Shown here in pieces: positions 25,766 through 34,923 of a stretch of DNA of 64,000 bases (positions are counted from its first letter, which is position 1; the number at the start of each line of letters is the position of its first letter). Below the pieces are notes generated by a model. That model ran no database searches and was not told where the DNA came from. It saw nothing but the letters and a program-made list of their open reading frames with translations. The DNA is from Niastella yeongjuensis (GTDB lineage Bacteria; Bacteroidota; Bacteroidia; Chitinophagales; Chitinophagaceae), in contig NZ_FOCZ01000020.1 of NCBI RefSeq assembly GCF_900110245.1, forward strand, positions 62,001-126,000, given 5' to 3'. Made by a program: the position numbers and the translations under genes.

Positions 25766-26779
25766 ATGAAAAACAGTCAAAACAATATTGTTAAAGCAGC
25801 CGCCGTGCAAATAAGCCCGGTGCTCTACAGCCGCGAAGGCACTACGCAAAAAGTAGTTGATAAGATCCGTGAGTTAGGAAAACAAGGCGTACAATTCGCT
25901 ACCTTCCCCGAAACCATCATTCCCTACTACCCTTATTTTTCATTCGTTCAAACACCTTATGCGCAATTGGCCGGCAATGAGTTTTTAAAATTGCTCGATC
26001 AGGCAGTAACCGTTCCTTCCGCCACTACCGATGCCATTGCAGAAGCGGCTAAAGATGCCGGCATGGTTGTATCGATAGGTGTAAATGAACGGGATGGCAG
26101 CACTATTTATAATACGCAATTGTTATTTGATGCCGATGGCACCCTGTTGCAACGCCGCCGCAAAACAACACCTACCTATTCTGAACGTATGGTTTGGGGA
26201 CAGGGCGATGGTTCGGGGTTACGGGCCGTCGACAGTACGGTGGGACGTATAGGCCAGCTTGCCTGCTGGGAACATTACAATCCACTGGCACGTTATGCCA
26301 TGATAACCGAGGGGGAACAGATCCACTCTGCGATGTATCCCGGTTCTATTTTTGGCGATCTGTTTGCTCAACAAACCGAGATAAGCGTACGCATGCATGC
26401 CCTGGAATCGGCCAGTTTTGTAGTGTGTGCCAGCGCCTGGCTGGATGCAGATCAGCAGGCACAGATCATGAAGGACACCGGTACACCTATAGGCCCCATT
26501 TCGGGTGGTACTTTTACCGCCATCATTGCCCCTAATGGTACTATAATAGGCGAACCCCTTAAAAGCGGGGAAGGTGTTGTTATTGCAGAACTCGATTTCA
26601 CGATGATCGACAGACGCAAACAAACCATGGATGCCCGTGGTCACTACAGCCGGCCTGAACTACTGAGTTTATTAATTGACCGCACCCCCACCTCCCATGT
26701 GCATGACCGCAGAATACCAAGCCCCGCCCCCACTGCACAACCTGCAGAAGACCTGATCAACTCCCTTATTAATATTTAA
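25766..26779 (+). CDS. Nitrilase (carbon-nitrogen hydrolase, branch 1)
   Basis: Cytoplasmic enzyme of 337 aa that converts nitriles to carboxylic acids and ammonia. The catalytic triad is complete: E49 in [16 protein letters not shown]133 in [12 protein letters not shown] and C167 in [13 protein letters not shown]. The CWEHYNPL context is typical of true nitrilases rather than amidases. The length is near the usual 330-360, and the tail includes [14 protein letters not shown]. It lies 2 bases before a DUF302 gene and is almost certainly co-transcribed with it. The natural substrate is unknown. Confidence 0.9.
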   Translation: MKNSQNNIVKAAAVQISPVLYSREGTTQKVVDKIRELGKQGVQFATFPETIIPYYPYFSFVQTPYAQLAGNEFLKLLDQAVTVPSATTDAIAEAAKDAGMVVSIGVNERDGSTIYNTQLLFDADGTLLQRRRKTTPTYSERMVWGQGDGSGLRAVDSTVGRIGQLACWEHYNPLARYAMITEGEQIHSAMYPGSIFGDLFAQQTEISVRMHALESASFVVCASAWLDADQQAQIMKDTGTPIGPISGGTFTAIIAPNGTIIGEPLKSGEGVVIAELDFTMIDRRKQTMDARGHYSRPELLSLLIDRTPTSHVHDRRIPSPAPTAQPAEDLINSLINI

Positions 26780-26781
26780 CC

Positions 26782-27288
26782 ATGGTAGCCATCATGACAT
26801 CGATAGAAATAACAATTCGCCGGATCAGTATAATCTCTCATCGCCCGTTCGGGGAGGTAATACAAAAACTGGAACGTGCAGTTGGCCATCCGGAGATGCA
26901 AGCCTTTCACCAGGGAATTTTGCAAGCCAAAAACAACACTGAACTCGAACGAATGGTGCAGGAAGCAACCGGCCCCGATGGACTGATGGAGTTTTATCGC
27001 TTCGATTCGGGTGAGGTATTACGTAAGTGGCAGCATGATGAACAACCCCACCTTATGCGCTTCCTGATCGGCAACCCGGTGATCATGCGCAGCATGGCTA
27101 AATCAGTACCCGACGCAGCGGCCTATGCCCCTGTTACCATCCTGGTACATCAGCGGGAAGATGGGGTGTATTTGTCGTACGATTTAATGGAAAGCCTGTT
27201 GGCACCTTATGGGGATGAACCGGCCCTGGCTTTTGCAAAGGACCTTGATATAAAAGTGACACAGCTGTTAGAGAAAGTGGCGAAGTAG
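26782..27288 (+). CDS. DUF302-family protein (second paralogue)
   Basis: Soluble protein of 168 aa, paralogous to the one at 24646: both share an (F/Y)xxGNPxIM motif followed by a hydrophobic strand (VTILVHQRE) and (E/S)YDL(M/L)xSL. The start at 26782 is 2 bases after the nitrilase stop; an in-frame ATG at 26794 is an alternative. The stop codon lies inside the first unit of a GAAGTAG heptad array, so the last residues (VAK) border repeat DNA. Function unknown; the coupling to a nitrilase suggests a shared response or substrate, which is inference. Confidence 0.75.
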   Translation: MVAIMTSIEITIRRISIISHRPFGEVIQKLERAVGHPEMQAFHQGILQAKNNTELERMVQEATGPDGLMEFYRFDSGEVLRKWQHDEQPHLMRFLIGNPVIMRSMAKSVPDAAAYAPVTILVHQREDGVYLSYDLMESLLAPYGDEPALAFAKDLDIKVTQLLEKVAK

Positions 27289-27364
27289 GAAGTAGGAAGT
27301 AGGAAGTAGGAAGTAGGAAGTAGGAAGCTCGCGATTTTGTTACCTCTTACTTCTTACCTCTTCT
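27282..27364 (+). repeat. Heptad-repeat hairpin element B (six perfect GAAGTAG units)
   Basis: Six identical GAAGTAG units run from 27282 to 27323, followed by GAAGCTC and the loop GCGATTTTG. The opposite arm (27340-27364) has TTACCTC, TTACTTC, TTACCTC, TTCT. The first unit contains the TAG stop codon of the DUF302 gene. Because the units are identical, copy number may vary between strains. Confidence 0.9.
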
Positions 27365-27369
27365 AAAAT

Positions 27370-27440
27370 ACCAAGACCTGTCAGGAGCAATTAAACCTAA
27401 TAAATACGCAGGCTCAAGTGATGCACCTTACAGGTCTTGG
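27370..27440 (-). terminator. Long-loop hairpin after the GH97 gene
   Basis: Perfect 11-base arms CCAAGACCTGT and ACAGGTCTTGG are separated by about 49 bases. On the minus strand the hairpin begins right after the GH97 stop codon and is followed by TATTTTAG. A plausible terminator, though the loop is long. Confidence 0.5.
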
Positions 27441-29453
27441 TTATGGTTTTATCCAGATGGCCTGGCCGCCGGAAGGAAGCAGTTTAACTTCCAGTATAGT
27501 AGCGACGGTTATCTTTTTTTCTGTAACCTTTACTTTGGTAGCGGTAGTCACCGCGGCATCGTCTGAATAGACCCGGGCAGTAAAGGTTTTGCCTTTGGGC
27601 AGAAAACTGCAATCGATCTTTACAGTACGCTCCTGGTTATTGGTAATGGCGCCTACAAACCATTCGTTGCCCTTGCGTCGCGCTGTGGTAATACACTCGC
27701 CGGGTGTTCCCTGAAGCACATGGGTCTCATCCCAGGTAGTGGGAATATGATCCCAGAATTCCAGTTCCGGTTCGTTGTGACTCATGGCCGGCTTATCGTA
27801 CCAGAAAAGTGTTTGTATAGGACTGTAATATATGGCAGCCAATGCCAGTTGGTGCGCATGTGTTGTTTTAATGCGTTTATCGTAATAGCAAATAGTATAA
27901 TCGGCTGCGCCGGCTATATACCGTGTAAATGGCAGGATGGTGTTATGCCTAGCATCGGGCATTTCTTCATTGCCACGAATGCCCTCGGCCGTCATCAGAT
28001 TGGGCCAGGTGCGTTGTTCACCGGTTGGCCGCCAGTCGTCGTGAATATTCACCATAATGTTGTTGCCGGCTGCCTTCCGGATCATTTCTTCTATCCAGGT
28101 TGTCCAGCGGTGTGAACCAGCCTGTACAAAACCAAACTTCACGCCTTTTACCCCCCATTTATGATAGACCCGAAACAAGGAATCGGACTGCGTATAGATG
28201 CCCTGTAAATTCACATACAACCAAATGCCAATGCCATGTTCTTTGCCGTATTGAATAATACCAGGCAGGTCAAAATCAGGAATGGCTACTTTGGTGGCAT
28301 CGGATGAAAAACTAAATGCGGGGCCATACCATTTCCAGTCGAACAGGATGTATTGCAAATGGTGTTTGGCTGCAAAGTCGATGTTCGCTTTTGCCTCGGC
28401 TGTTGTTTGGGTCATTACCCGCATGATCTTACCGGGCCGGATCCAGCGCTGGTCCCTGATCTTTGATGGTTCATTCAGGTTTAAGATCAGGTGGTTGTTT
28501 ACGATCAGGTCGCCGGGTTTTTCTGCCACCATGATCACGCGCCAGGGCGTACCCACCGGTGAGATCAAATCGGCCGGGCTATACATACTGGTAAGAATGG
28601 TATTGGGGTTTGCCGGGTTCACCTTGTATTTGGTGCGTGCATAATCTGTAAGACCGGCCTCAGCCAGACAAGCATACAACCCACCCGGCAATTGCAGGGT
28701 AAGGGGCCGTTCGCTTTCATCGGGCCAGTTATTTAAAGCCAGTAATTTATACGGTGCCTGTGCCCAGGAAGCGTGCCAGGCCAAGGTACCTTCGGGTAAA
28801 CTAAAGGCAGTGTTCTCTTGTATGATCCTGTAGTAAGTTCCCTTGGGGTTCTCAGGAAAGAAATATCGAATGGCGGCGCCTTCATTATACACCCTGATCT
28901 CTACACGTAGGGTATAGATCGGATTGTCATCTTTCACTGTTTCTATGACAACCGCGTTGTAATTGTCCCGGATCTGGCTTTGTTCGCCATAGACCGGTTG
29001 CCAGGTTGTATCTTTTGAGGCAGGATGAATGCCCGTTACTTTCAGGTTCTCGCACCACTTCGCATGTTTATCTACCGGCAGCGCCATGGCGCGTTCACTT
29101 AGGCTATTATCGAGTTGAATGTCGAGGGCAGATTCACCGATCACGGGTTGGTTCTTATAACTTAACTGGTAATACATTTCTCTTTTACCAGCTGCCAGTT
29201 GTTTCTGGTAAAATTGTACTGTAATACTTTTATCGGGCGACTGTACACTTGTTCTGGTTGCATCGAGTATTGTTTGTGCCGGACTACTGTCACTGATTTT
29301 GGTACTATCATGCAGGGTGTGGGTTGTTTTTGTTAACTGGGTAATGCAATAATCAAGTGCATTGCTGGTCCCCTTCGGCTCACTGGTTTTACAACCGGCA
29401 ACTAGCAGTACAACGGCCATACTCGCTCCTGTTATACCTCTGAGAATCTTCAT
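27441..29453 (-). CDS. GH97 alpha-glycosidase lipoprotein (SusB-like)
   Basis: Lipoprotein of 670 aa: the lipobox LVAG-C is at about residue 21. The N-terminal beta-super-sandwich covers about 50-310, the catalytic TIM barrel about 320-570 (LQYILFDWKWYGPAFSF, NIHDDWRPTGEQRTWPNL, TAEGIRGNEEMP), and a C-terminal beta-domain follows (RKGNEWFVGAITNN). GH97 enzymes act on alpha-glucosides or alpha-galactosides. Retaining members use an aspartate in a KVDF-type motif; here the corresponding stretch reads VKFGFVQAG without that aspartate, so an inverting SusB-like mechanism is more likely. The start lies only 21 bases after a strong hairpin behind the giant lyase gene, leaving little room for a separate promoter. 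Confidence 0.9.
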   Translation of the reverse strand: MKILRGITGASMAVVLLVAGCKTSEPKGTSNALDYCITQLTKTTHTLHDSTKISDSSPAQTILDATRTSVQSPDKSITVQFYQKQLAAGKREMYYQLSYKNQPVIGESALDIQLDNSLSERAMALPVDKHAKWCENLKVTGIHPASKDTTWQPVYGEQSQIRDNYNAVVIETVKDDNPIYTLRVEIRVYNEGAAIRYFFPENPKGTYYRIIQENTAFSLPEGTLAWHASWAQAPYKLLALNNWPDESERPLTLQLPGGLYACLAEAGLTDYARTKYKVNPANPNTILTSMYSPADLISPVGTPWRVIMVAEKPGDLIVNNHLILNLNEPSKIRDQRWIRPGKIMRVMTQTTAEAKANIDFAAKHHLQYILFDWKWYGPAFSFSSDATKVAIPDFDLPGIIQYGKEHGIGIWLYVNLQGIYTQSDSLFRVYHKWGVKGVKFGFVQAGSHRWTTWIEEMIRKAAGNNIMVNIHDDWRPTGEQRTWPNLMTAEGIRGNEEMPDARHNTILPFTRYIAGAADYTICYYDKRIKTTHAHQLALAAIYYSPIQTLFWYDKPAMSHNEPELEFWDHIPTTWDETHVLQGTPGECITTARRKGNEWFVGAITNNQERTVKIDCSFLPKGKTFTARVYSDDAAVTTATKVKVTEKKITVATILEVKLLPSGGQAIWIKP

Positions 29454-29473
29454 GACAAGTGTTCGTTAAAAAA

Positions 29474-29503
29474 AGCCAGGGAAGAGGCTAGTCTTCCCTG
29501 GCT
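29474..29503 (-). terminator. Strong terminator between the giant lyase and GH97 genes
   Basis: Twelve-base perfect arms AGCCAGGGAAGA and TCTTCCCTGGCT with a 6-base loop, followed on the minus strand by seven T residues. It lies 7 bases after the lyase stop codon. It may act as a leaky terminator or processing site, because GH97 begins right behind it. Confidence 0.85.
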
Positions 29504-29510
29504 ATTAGTT

Positions 29511-32500
29511 TTAGTGTTTAATAATTTGTTTTGTTGTTATAGTTTTTCCATTGCGCACTTCCACCTGGTAAATACCGGTTGAAAGAGATTGCAGGGAAAT
29601 TGTCTGGGTAGCAGTAGTGAGCCTTTGCGTAAGTAACAGTTCGCCTCTGAGGCTATACACTCTTACCATCGCGTCAGGTGCTACTGAACCTACCTGGATG
29701 TTGAAATGATCTGTTGCCGGATTCGGGTACAGAACGATCTTATCAGCAGCAGCATTGAGGTTATCAATTACATCTGCAGGGGTATTGGCCGCTACACGCA
29801 ATTGTTGCGCACCAGCTGGCTCAGTACCAAAGATCAATTGTCCTTTGTAATACACGGTCATGTGATCATTCACTGCTAACTGGTTAGCAGGTGCTTTGTA
29901 TGAATAGTCATTCGAGAAATCGAAATTAGACCAGTCAGATTTTGCAATGCGGTATTGGATATTACCGGTATTGCCTGCAGGGTACAGGTTACCCATGGTT
30001 GGCTTAATCTTGATCTCGAAATATTTATCAGCACCATTTTTTACAGGACTTACTGTATTGAAGCTGGTGAGCACATTGCTGTTACCGATCTTGGCGTAAT
30101 CCACCCATGAATTCAGGGCAGAATTGCCATCGGCGGTGAACCAGTAACGAACACTCAGGTCGCCATAAGCTACGGGCACATTGCCTTCGTTGTTGATGGA
30201 TACAAAAGTGCTGATGCTGTTTTTACCACCATTTTGTGTTTGTGAATAAACCTTCACTTTCACTTCAGGTGTAACAGCTACTGGTTCAACGCCCCATACC
30301 AGGATACCATTGCGATACAAGGTAATGTGGTCATTGTTTGTGTACGTTTTGTTCTTCGCATATGAATAGTCATCGGCTTCGTTGAAGTTTGACCAGTCGG
30401 TATTTGCAAAACGAGACTGAATAACACCGGAATTGCCACCTGCTACCAGGTTACCGGCTGTTTTATCGAAGCTGTATTCGATGTAACCATATGCACCGGC
30501 ACGTGGTTGATCGAGCTGTACATATTTGGCTTTCACTTTGCTATTACCCAGTTGAGCATAGTCGATGTAGGTATTGATACCTGCATAGTTCTCAGCAGTA
30601 AACCAGTAACGCGCAGTCAGCTCGCCATAAGCTACACTTGCTTTACCCTTATTCACCAGTTGCAAATATGGGTTGATACTGTTGTTGGTAGCTTGTCCGT
30701 TGTCACCATCCTGTGACTGTACAGCAATACCCAATGGAGCAATGGTCAACGTACGTACAACAGGCGTTGCAGCCAGATAGGTTGAGTCACCTGCCTGAGA
30801 AGCTGTAATTGTCACAGCGCCATCACGTTTGATCGTCAATACGCCATTGTTGATGACAGCGATAGTTGTATCAGAAACAGTATAGCTAACCGGCAAACCT
30901 GAGCTTGCAGTAGCCTTCAGTGCAATTGTTGCTACATCACCCACAGTAACAGCAGACAGGGCATTGAAAGTGATGCTTTGCGTCTTCTTGTTAATGGTTA
31001 ATGTATTTGAAACTGATGCAGCAGACAGGTAAGTATCATCACCCGCTTGTGAGGCAGTGATAATTACGGTACCAGCGCGTAAAGGGGTTATTACACCATT
31101 CAGGATCGTAGCGATCGTAGAATCAGAAACGGTATAGCTAACAGCCAGGCCAGAAGTAGCAGTCGCATTCAGTACAATAGGATTGTCACCCAGGGTAACA
31201 TCGGCCAGTGCATCGAAAGTGATGCTTTGTGCCTTCTTATTTATAGTCAATGTACGCGAAACAGCTGCAGCAGGGAGGTAAGCCGAATCACCAGCCTGTG
31301 AAGCTGTGATGGTTACTGTACCAGCGCGTACAGGTGTTACTACGTTATTCGCCAAAGTAGCGATGGCAGTATCAGAAATCGCATAGCTAACCGGCAGGTT
31401 TGACGTGGCGGTAGCATTCAGTACAATCGGGGTGTTATCGCCCAATGTAACGGCAGCCAGTGAATCGAAGCTGATGGTTTGCTGAACATGTGGTAACGTG
31501 TTCTGCAGCTCTTCTAACGTTTTCACTGTTTTTACCCACTCAATTTCATAGCTTGTTTCACCAGAAGAGATATCAGCTACTTTAAACTGGAAGGTAGTCA
31601 ATGTGGTAGCTCTGTCCGTAGGCAGTTTAGTACCAGCAGCACCAAAACCACCTTTGGTCAAATCATAATAATAAATATCATCACCTACTTTACCGGTCCA
31701 CTTATTGGAAGTATTGCCAAATGAACCCAGGTTGGTATCGAAAGTGATATTCGCTACCTGTGGTTTTTTGAAGCGGATTGCTACGATGGGATAATTGTTT
31801 GGTAACAATTTAGCACCGGCAGTCCTCTTCACATCACCACGGCCTTTTGCATTTGTTTGGGTAACCAGGGTTACCACCAGCTTACCATTCTGAACGGTTG
31901 CTACGGAACCACTGGTTGCAGCAGCCCAGCCATCGTTTGTACCAATGAAGTTATCATCGATCAAACCAGAAATGGTATCAACCGGCAGTTTAACAACCAG
32001 TGTACGGGCAACAGGTGTTGCAGGCAGGAAAGCGGTATCACCAGCTTGTGAAGCCGTAATGATCGCTGTACCTTCTTTTTTAACATTTACTCTATTGTTT
32101 ACAATAGTAGCAATGGTAGTATCGGAAATGGTATAACTAACAGGCAGGCCTGAGCTGGCTTTGGCATTCAGTATAATTGTTGTGGTATCACCCAATGTAA
32201 CGGCAGCCAGTGAATCGAATGTAATGGTCTGTGATTTGGTCGGAGTTGTTACTTCCACCAGATCAGCCACTGTTTTCACTGTTTTAACCCATTCAATCGC
32301 ATAGCTGGTTTCACCAGAGGTGATGTCGGCTACTTTAAACTGGAAGGTAGTGAGCTTGGTAGCCACATCTTTTGGCAGCATGGTTGGCGTTGCGCCAAAA
32401 CCGCCTTTGGTAAGGTCATAATAATAAATATCATCACCTACTTTACCAGTCCATTTATTGGCAGCATTTCCAAAAGAACCCAGGTTGGTATCGAAAGTGA

Positions 32501-34544
32501 AACTTCCGGCCGCTGGTTTTTTGAGTTTGATGGCAAAAATGGGATAGTTACCAGGTTGCAGGGTAGCGCCCGCTGTTCTCTTAACATCCCCGCGTCCTCT
32601 ACCGTTCGACTGGGTAACCAATGTAATGTTCAGTTTGCCATCCTGTACGGTAGCTACTGAACTGGCAGTTGCTGCCGCCCAGCCATCTGCTGTTGAGGTA
32701 AAGTTATCGTTGATCAACCCAATTGTGGTATCAACAGGTGTATTACCACTTGGATAATCGGGCACGGTGCTCTGATAGAAGAACAGAGAGCCATAGCCAG
32801 TACCATCTGCACCTGCAGGAGCACTTTCAGGACCTGTAGCCTGCATCACCTGCAGCGTCCAGGGCATTTGCAAACCTTTTTGAGCAACGTAATGGTTATA
32901 CGCTATTTCAAAGATGGGTCTGAACTGGCCACGGGCAGTAGCAGAGATTGCCTCGGGGGTATAATCAGTGTAATTTTTTTCGCAATAGTCGTAAGCTGTT
33001 TGGTAATCAACATTATTTCCCAGGTTATATTTCGCAGCATACTCATAGCCGCGCATAATAGCATTACCTGAGGCAGAGTACAGGTCAACACCCTGTTTAC
33101 CGGCCATTTCAGCCAGTTCAGACAGTGAGCCCAATGCCAGCAATACGTGTCCCTGGTCGCGGTTGCTCTCCTGCAACTGACCGGCGGCAGTTATTACATA
33201 ATTGTCGATGCTGCCATTGCCTTCACCATGGTAGAAGTAAGTTACCACCCGGTTGAACATCTCGGTATCATTGTTGTAAACGGCAATAGCCATCAACGCT
33301 TTCATACAAATGATGTCCCAGTTACCGTGTGAACAGGGTGAGAAGTTTTCCAATACAGGATAGAAAACATTTTTCAGCATGGTTCCGGCCTGCTGTTGTT
33401 TGTCAACCGGCCATGCGGGATAAGTAGAGCGCATGATCTCGGCGGCATTGGCCAGCATACAACCATACAAACCGTTCAATGCGGCATCTACGCCAACAAT
33501 AGCGGTAGTGGTAGCTGCATACGCATCGATGATCTCTACAGATTTTTTGGCATGCGCCTCATCGCCGGTGATGTTATACATCAGGGCATTGTAATACGCT
33601 GCCAGGAAATCGGCTTCCACGCCATTTTTAACAGTTCCACCATTTACACCATTCACGGTAATGGTAGCGTCGCGGGTAAGCTGCGCATAAGGTCCTGCCA
33701 TATCATAGGTGGCAGAAGAGCGCGATGAAGCTGCCAGCAACTGATAGCTTGCATAAGGACGGCCGAACTTGTTGGCCACCTGGCTTTTCATTCTTGCCAG
33801 GTCAGCTACACTGTGTAACAAACCGGGGTGAGCAAAAGCTCCCTGAAAACTGAAGGAGTCCGGGTTGTTAACGCCTACAGACGCCCGCAATTCATCTACC
33901 GACGCAAAGGTCTTCACCCAGTCAACCTCATACTGAATATCATTCGCAGCTACTTCTGTAGACGTTAATACCACGTCGGCAATTTTAAACTGAAATGAAG
34001 TGAGGTTGGTGCTGCTACTTACCAGTGCAGTAGTACCGAGGGTACCTTTTGACAGGTCCCAGTAATACACATTACCAGAAGCAGAAGCAATTTTGGTAGC
34101 GTTGTTGTTGGAACCATTGAACGACCCCAGGTTGGTGTCGAAGAAATAGTTACAACGGGGTGGCTTGTTGAACTTGATAGCCACAATTGGATAAGCGCTG
34201 GCATTAAACGTGGTGCCGCCTACCTTTTGAAAATCGCCGCGGTATTTACCACCAGATTGTGCGGCCAATGTTACCACAAACTTGCCATTTACAATCTGAC
34301 CGGTTGAACCGGCGGTAGCAGCTTTCCAGTTGTTGGTGCTGCCGGTTGAGAAATCATCATTCAACAATCCGGTCTGGGCCATAGATTGTTGCATAAACAA
34401 AGTGAGCACAAACAACACGCTTGTCGCTCCAAACTTCATGACTGCGGATCGCAGCCACTTTTGCTTCAAAAGAAGCACATTACTCATAACGGTAATTCTC
34501 ATGCTTAGGGACTTTTGATATTTCACGGGATTATGAAATCGCAA
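29511..34544 (-). CDS. Giant modular alginate-lyase-family protein with CBM3 modules and T9SS sorting tail
   Basis: Secreted protein of up to 1677 aa. The signal peptide is best read from the internal ATG at 34439 (MKFGATSVLFVLTLF...MAQ); starts at 34487 and 34544 are also possible. Order of parts: a DUF4979-like beta domain (about 59-225); an alginate-lyase-family helical domain (about 232-590, with HGNWDIICMKALMAIAVYNND and ESNRDQGHVLLALG); a second DUF4979-like domain (about 611-765); an Ig-like repeat (about 771-855); a third DUF4979-like domain (about 861-1015); three more Ig-like repeats (about 1025-1265); two CBM3 modules (about 1270-1418 and 1426-1568, with RYWFTA, SDWSNFDFSNDYSY and WGVEP); and a C-terminal type IX secretion domain (about 1601-1677, YPNPATDHFNI to KQIIKH). 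The catalytic part resembles PL38-type lyases, which cut polyglucuronate or alginate. CBM3 normally binds cellulose. Confidence 0.9.
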   Translation of the reverse strand: MRFHNPVKYQKSLSMRITVMSNVLLLKQKWLRSAVMKFGATSVLFVLTLFMQQSMAQTGLLNDDFSTGSTNNWKAATAGSTGQIVNGKFVVTLAAQSGGKYRGDFQKVGGTTFNASAYPIVAIKFNKPPRCNYFFDTNLGSFNGSNNNATKIASASGNVYYWDLSKGTLGTTALVSSSTNLTSFQFKIADVVLTSTEVAANDIQYEVDWVKTFASVDELRASVGVNNPDSFSFQGAFAHPGLLHSVADLARMKSQVANKFGRPYASYQLLAASSRSSATYDMAGPYAQLTRDATITVNGVNGGTVKNGVEADFLAAYYNALMYNITGDEAHAKKSVEIIDAYAATTTAIVGVDAALNGLYGCMLANAAEIMRSTYPAWPVDKQQQAGTMLKNVFYPVLENFSPCSHGNWDIICMKALMAIAVYNNDTEMFNRVVTYFYHGEGNGSIDNYVITAAGQLQESNRDQGHVLLALGSLSELAEMAGKQGVDLYSASGNAIMRGYEYAAKYNLGNNVDYQTAYDYCEKNYTDYTPEAISATARGQFRPIFEIAYNHYVAQKGLQMPWTLQVMQATGPESAPAGADGTGYGSLFFYQSTVPDYPSGNTPVDTTIGLINDNFTSTADGWAAATASSVATVQDGKLNITLVTQSNGRGRGDVKRTAGATLQPGNYPIFAIKLKKPAAGSFTFDTNLGSFGNAANKWTGKVGDDIYYYDLTKGGFGATPTMLPKDVATKLTTFQFKVADITSGETSYAIEWVKTVKTVADLVEVTTPTKSQTITFDSLAAVTLGDTTTIILNAKASSGLPVSYTISDTTIATIVNNRVNVKKEGTAIITASQAGDTAFLPATPVARTLVVKLPVDTISGLIDDNFIGTNDGWAAATSGSVATVQNGKLVVTLVTQTNAKGRGDVKRTAGAKLLPNNYPIVAIRFKKPQVANITFDTNLGSFGNTSNKWTGKVGDDIYYYDLTKGGFGAAGTKLPTDRATTLTTFQFKVADISSGETSYEIEWVKTVKTLEELQNTLPHVQQTISFDSLAAVTLGDNTPIVLNATATSNLPVSYAISDTAIATLANNVVTPVRAGTVTITASQAGDSAYLPAAAVSRTLTINKKAQSITFDALADVTLGDNPIVLNATATSGLAVSYTVSDSTIATILNGVITPLRAGTVIITASQAGDDTYLSAASVSNTLTINKKTQSITFNALSAVTVGDVATIALKATASSGLPVSYTVSDTTIAVINNGVLTIKRDGAVTITASQAGDSTYLAATPVVRTLTIAPLGIAVQSQDGDNGQATNNSINPYLQLVNKGKASVAYGELTARYWFTAENYAGINTYIDYAQLGNSKVKAKYVQLDQPRAGAYGYIEYSFDKTAGNLVAGGNSGVIQSRFANTDWSNFNEADDYSYAKNKTYTNNDHITLYRNGILVWGVEPVAVTPEVKVKVYSQTQNGGKNSISTFVSINNEGNVPVAYGDLSVRYWFTADGNSALNSWVDYAKIGNSNVLTSFNTVSPVKNGADKYFEIKIKPTMGNLYPAGNTGNIQYRIAKSDWSNFDFSNDYSYKAPANQLAVNDHMTVYYKGQLIFGTEPAGAQQLRVAANTPADVIDNLNAAADKIVLYPNPATDHFNIQVGSVAPDAMVRVYSLRGELLLTQRLTTATQTISLQSLSTGIYQVEVRNGKTITTKQIIKH
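31215..32720 (-). repeat. Tandem duplication of a DUF4979-Ig block inside the giant lyase gene
   Basis: The stretch about 32720-31985 (DUF4979-like domain plus Ig-like repeat) is repeated at about 31960-31215. The copies are nearly identical in places; for example both read ATAATAATAAATATCATCAC around 31670 and 32420, each followed by a near-identical Thr-Gly-Lys-Val-Gly-Asp-Asp coding stretch. This points to recent segmental duplication or gene conversion. Confidence 0.8.
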
Positions 34545-34612
34545 TCAATAGGGGTTTACACCGGGCCTTGCGTTTCTTTCACTCTCCGTGAATATCATTT
34601 CACAAGGCGCCG

Positions 34613-34915
34613 TTATTGGTTATGGTAGTTATTTGATAGTCCTTTTATCTGTACCGCTACTCCCCCCGATGCCAGCAAAGGGAATGTCAGGATCACCTGC
34701 TGGTTGTCACGCATGGCCTTGCCTGGTTTTATCCACCCCGTTTCTTTGTTACTCGTTCCACCTTCGGCAATAACAGCATATATACTGTCCGCCGAGATGG
34801 TGGTAAGGGGTAATTCACAATTAAATTTTATTTCAGAAACTGGTACTTTATTATACAGCCCTTCATGGCCGTATTCTTCCCACACTACGGTACCCGGTTT
34901 AAATTGCTTTATCAT
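34613..34915 (-). CDS. Small hypothetical protein downstream of the second lyase
   Basis: ORF of 100 codons starting 8 bases after the stop codon of the lyase gene at 34924 and ending 68 bases before the giant lyase. The protein (MIKQFKPGTVVWEEYGHEGL...ISADSIYAVIAEGG...GVAVQIKGL) has no signal peptide and an even mix of strands and charged residues, as expected of a real beta-rich domain. It is not recognised. It could be a detached accessory domain of the neighbouring lyases or the remnant of a larger gene. No frame joins it to the upstream gene without a stop. Confidence 0.5.
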   Translation of the reverse strand: MIKQFKPGTVVWEEYGHEGLYNKVPVSEIKFNCELPLTTISADSIYAVIAEGGTSNKETGWIKPGKAMRDNQQVILTFPLLASGGVAVQIKGLSNNYHNQ

Positions 34916-34923
34916 GAAGGGAG

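Noticed and set aside
27282-27364. CRISPR array or transposon end
   Set aside because: Units are 7 nt, contiguous and without spacers; no cas gene, transposase or target-site duplication is seen.
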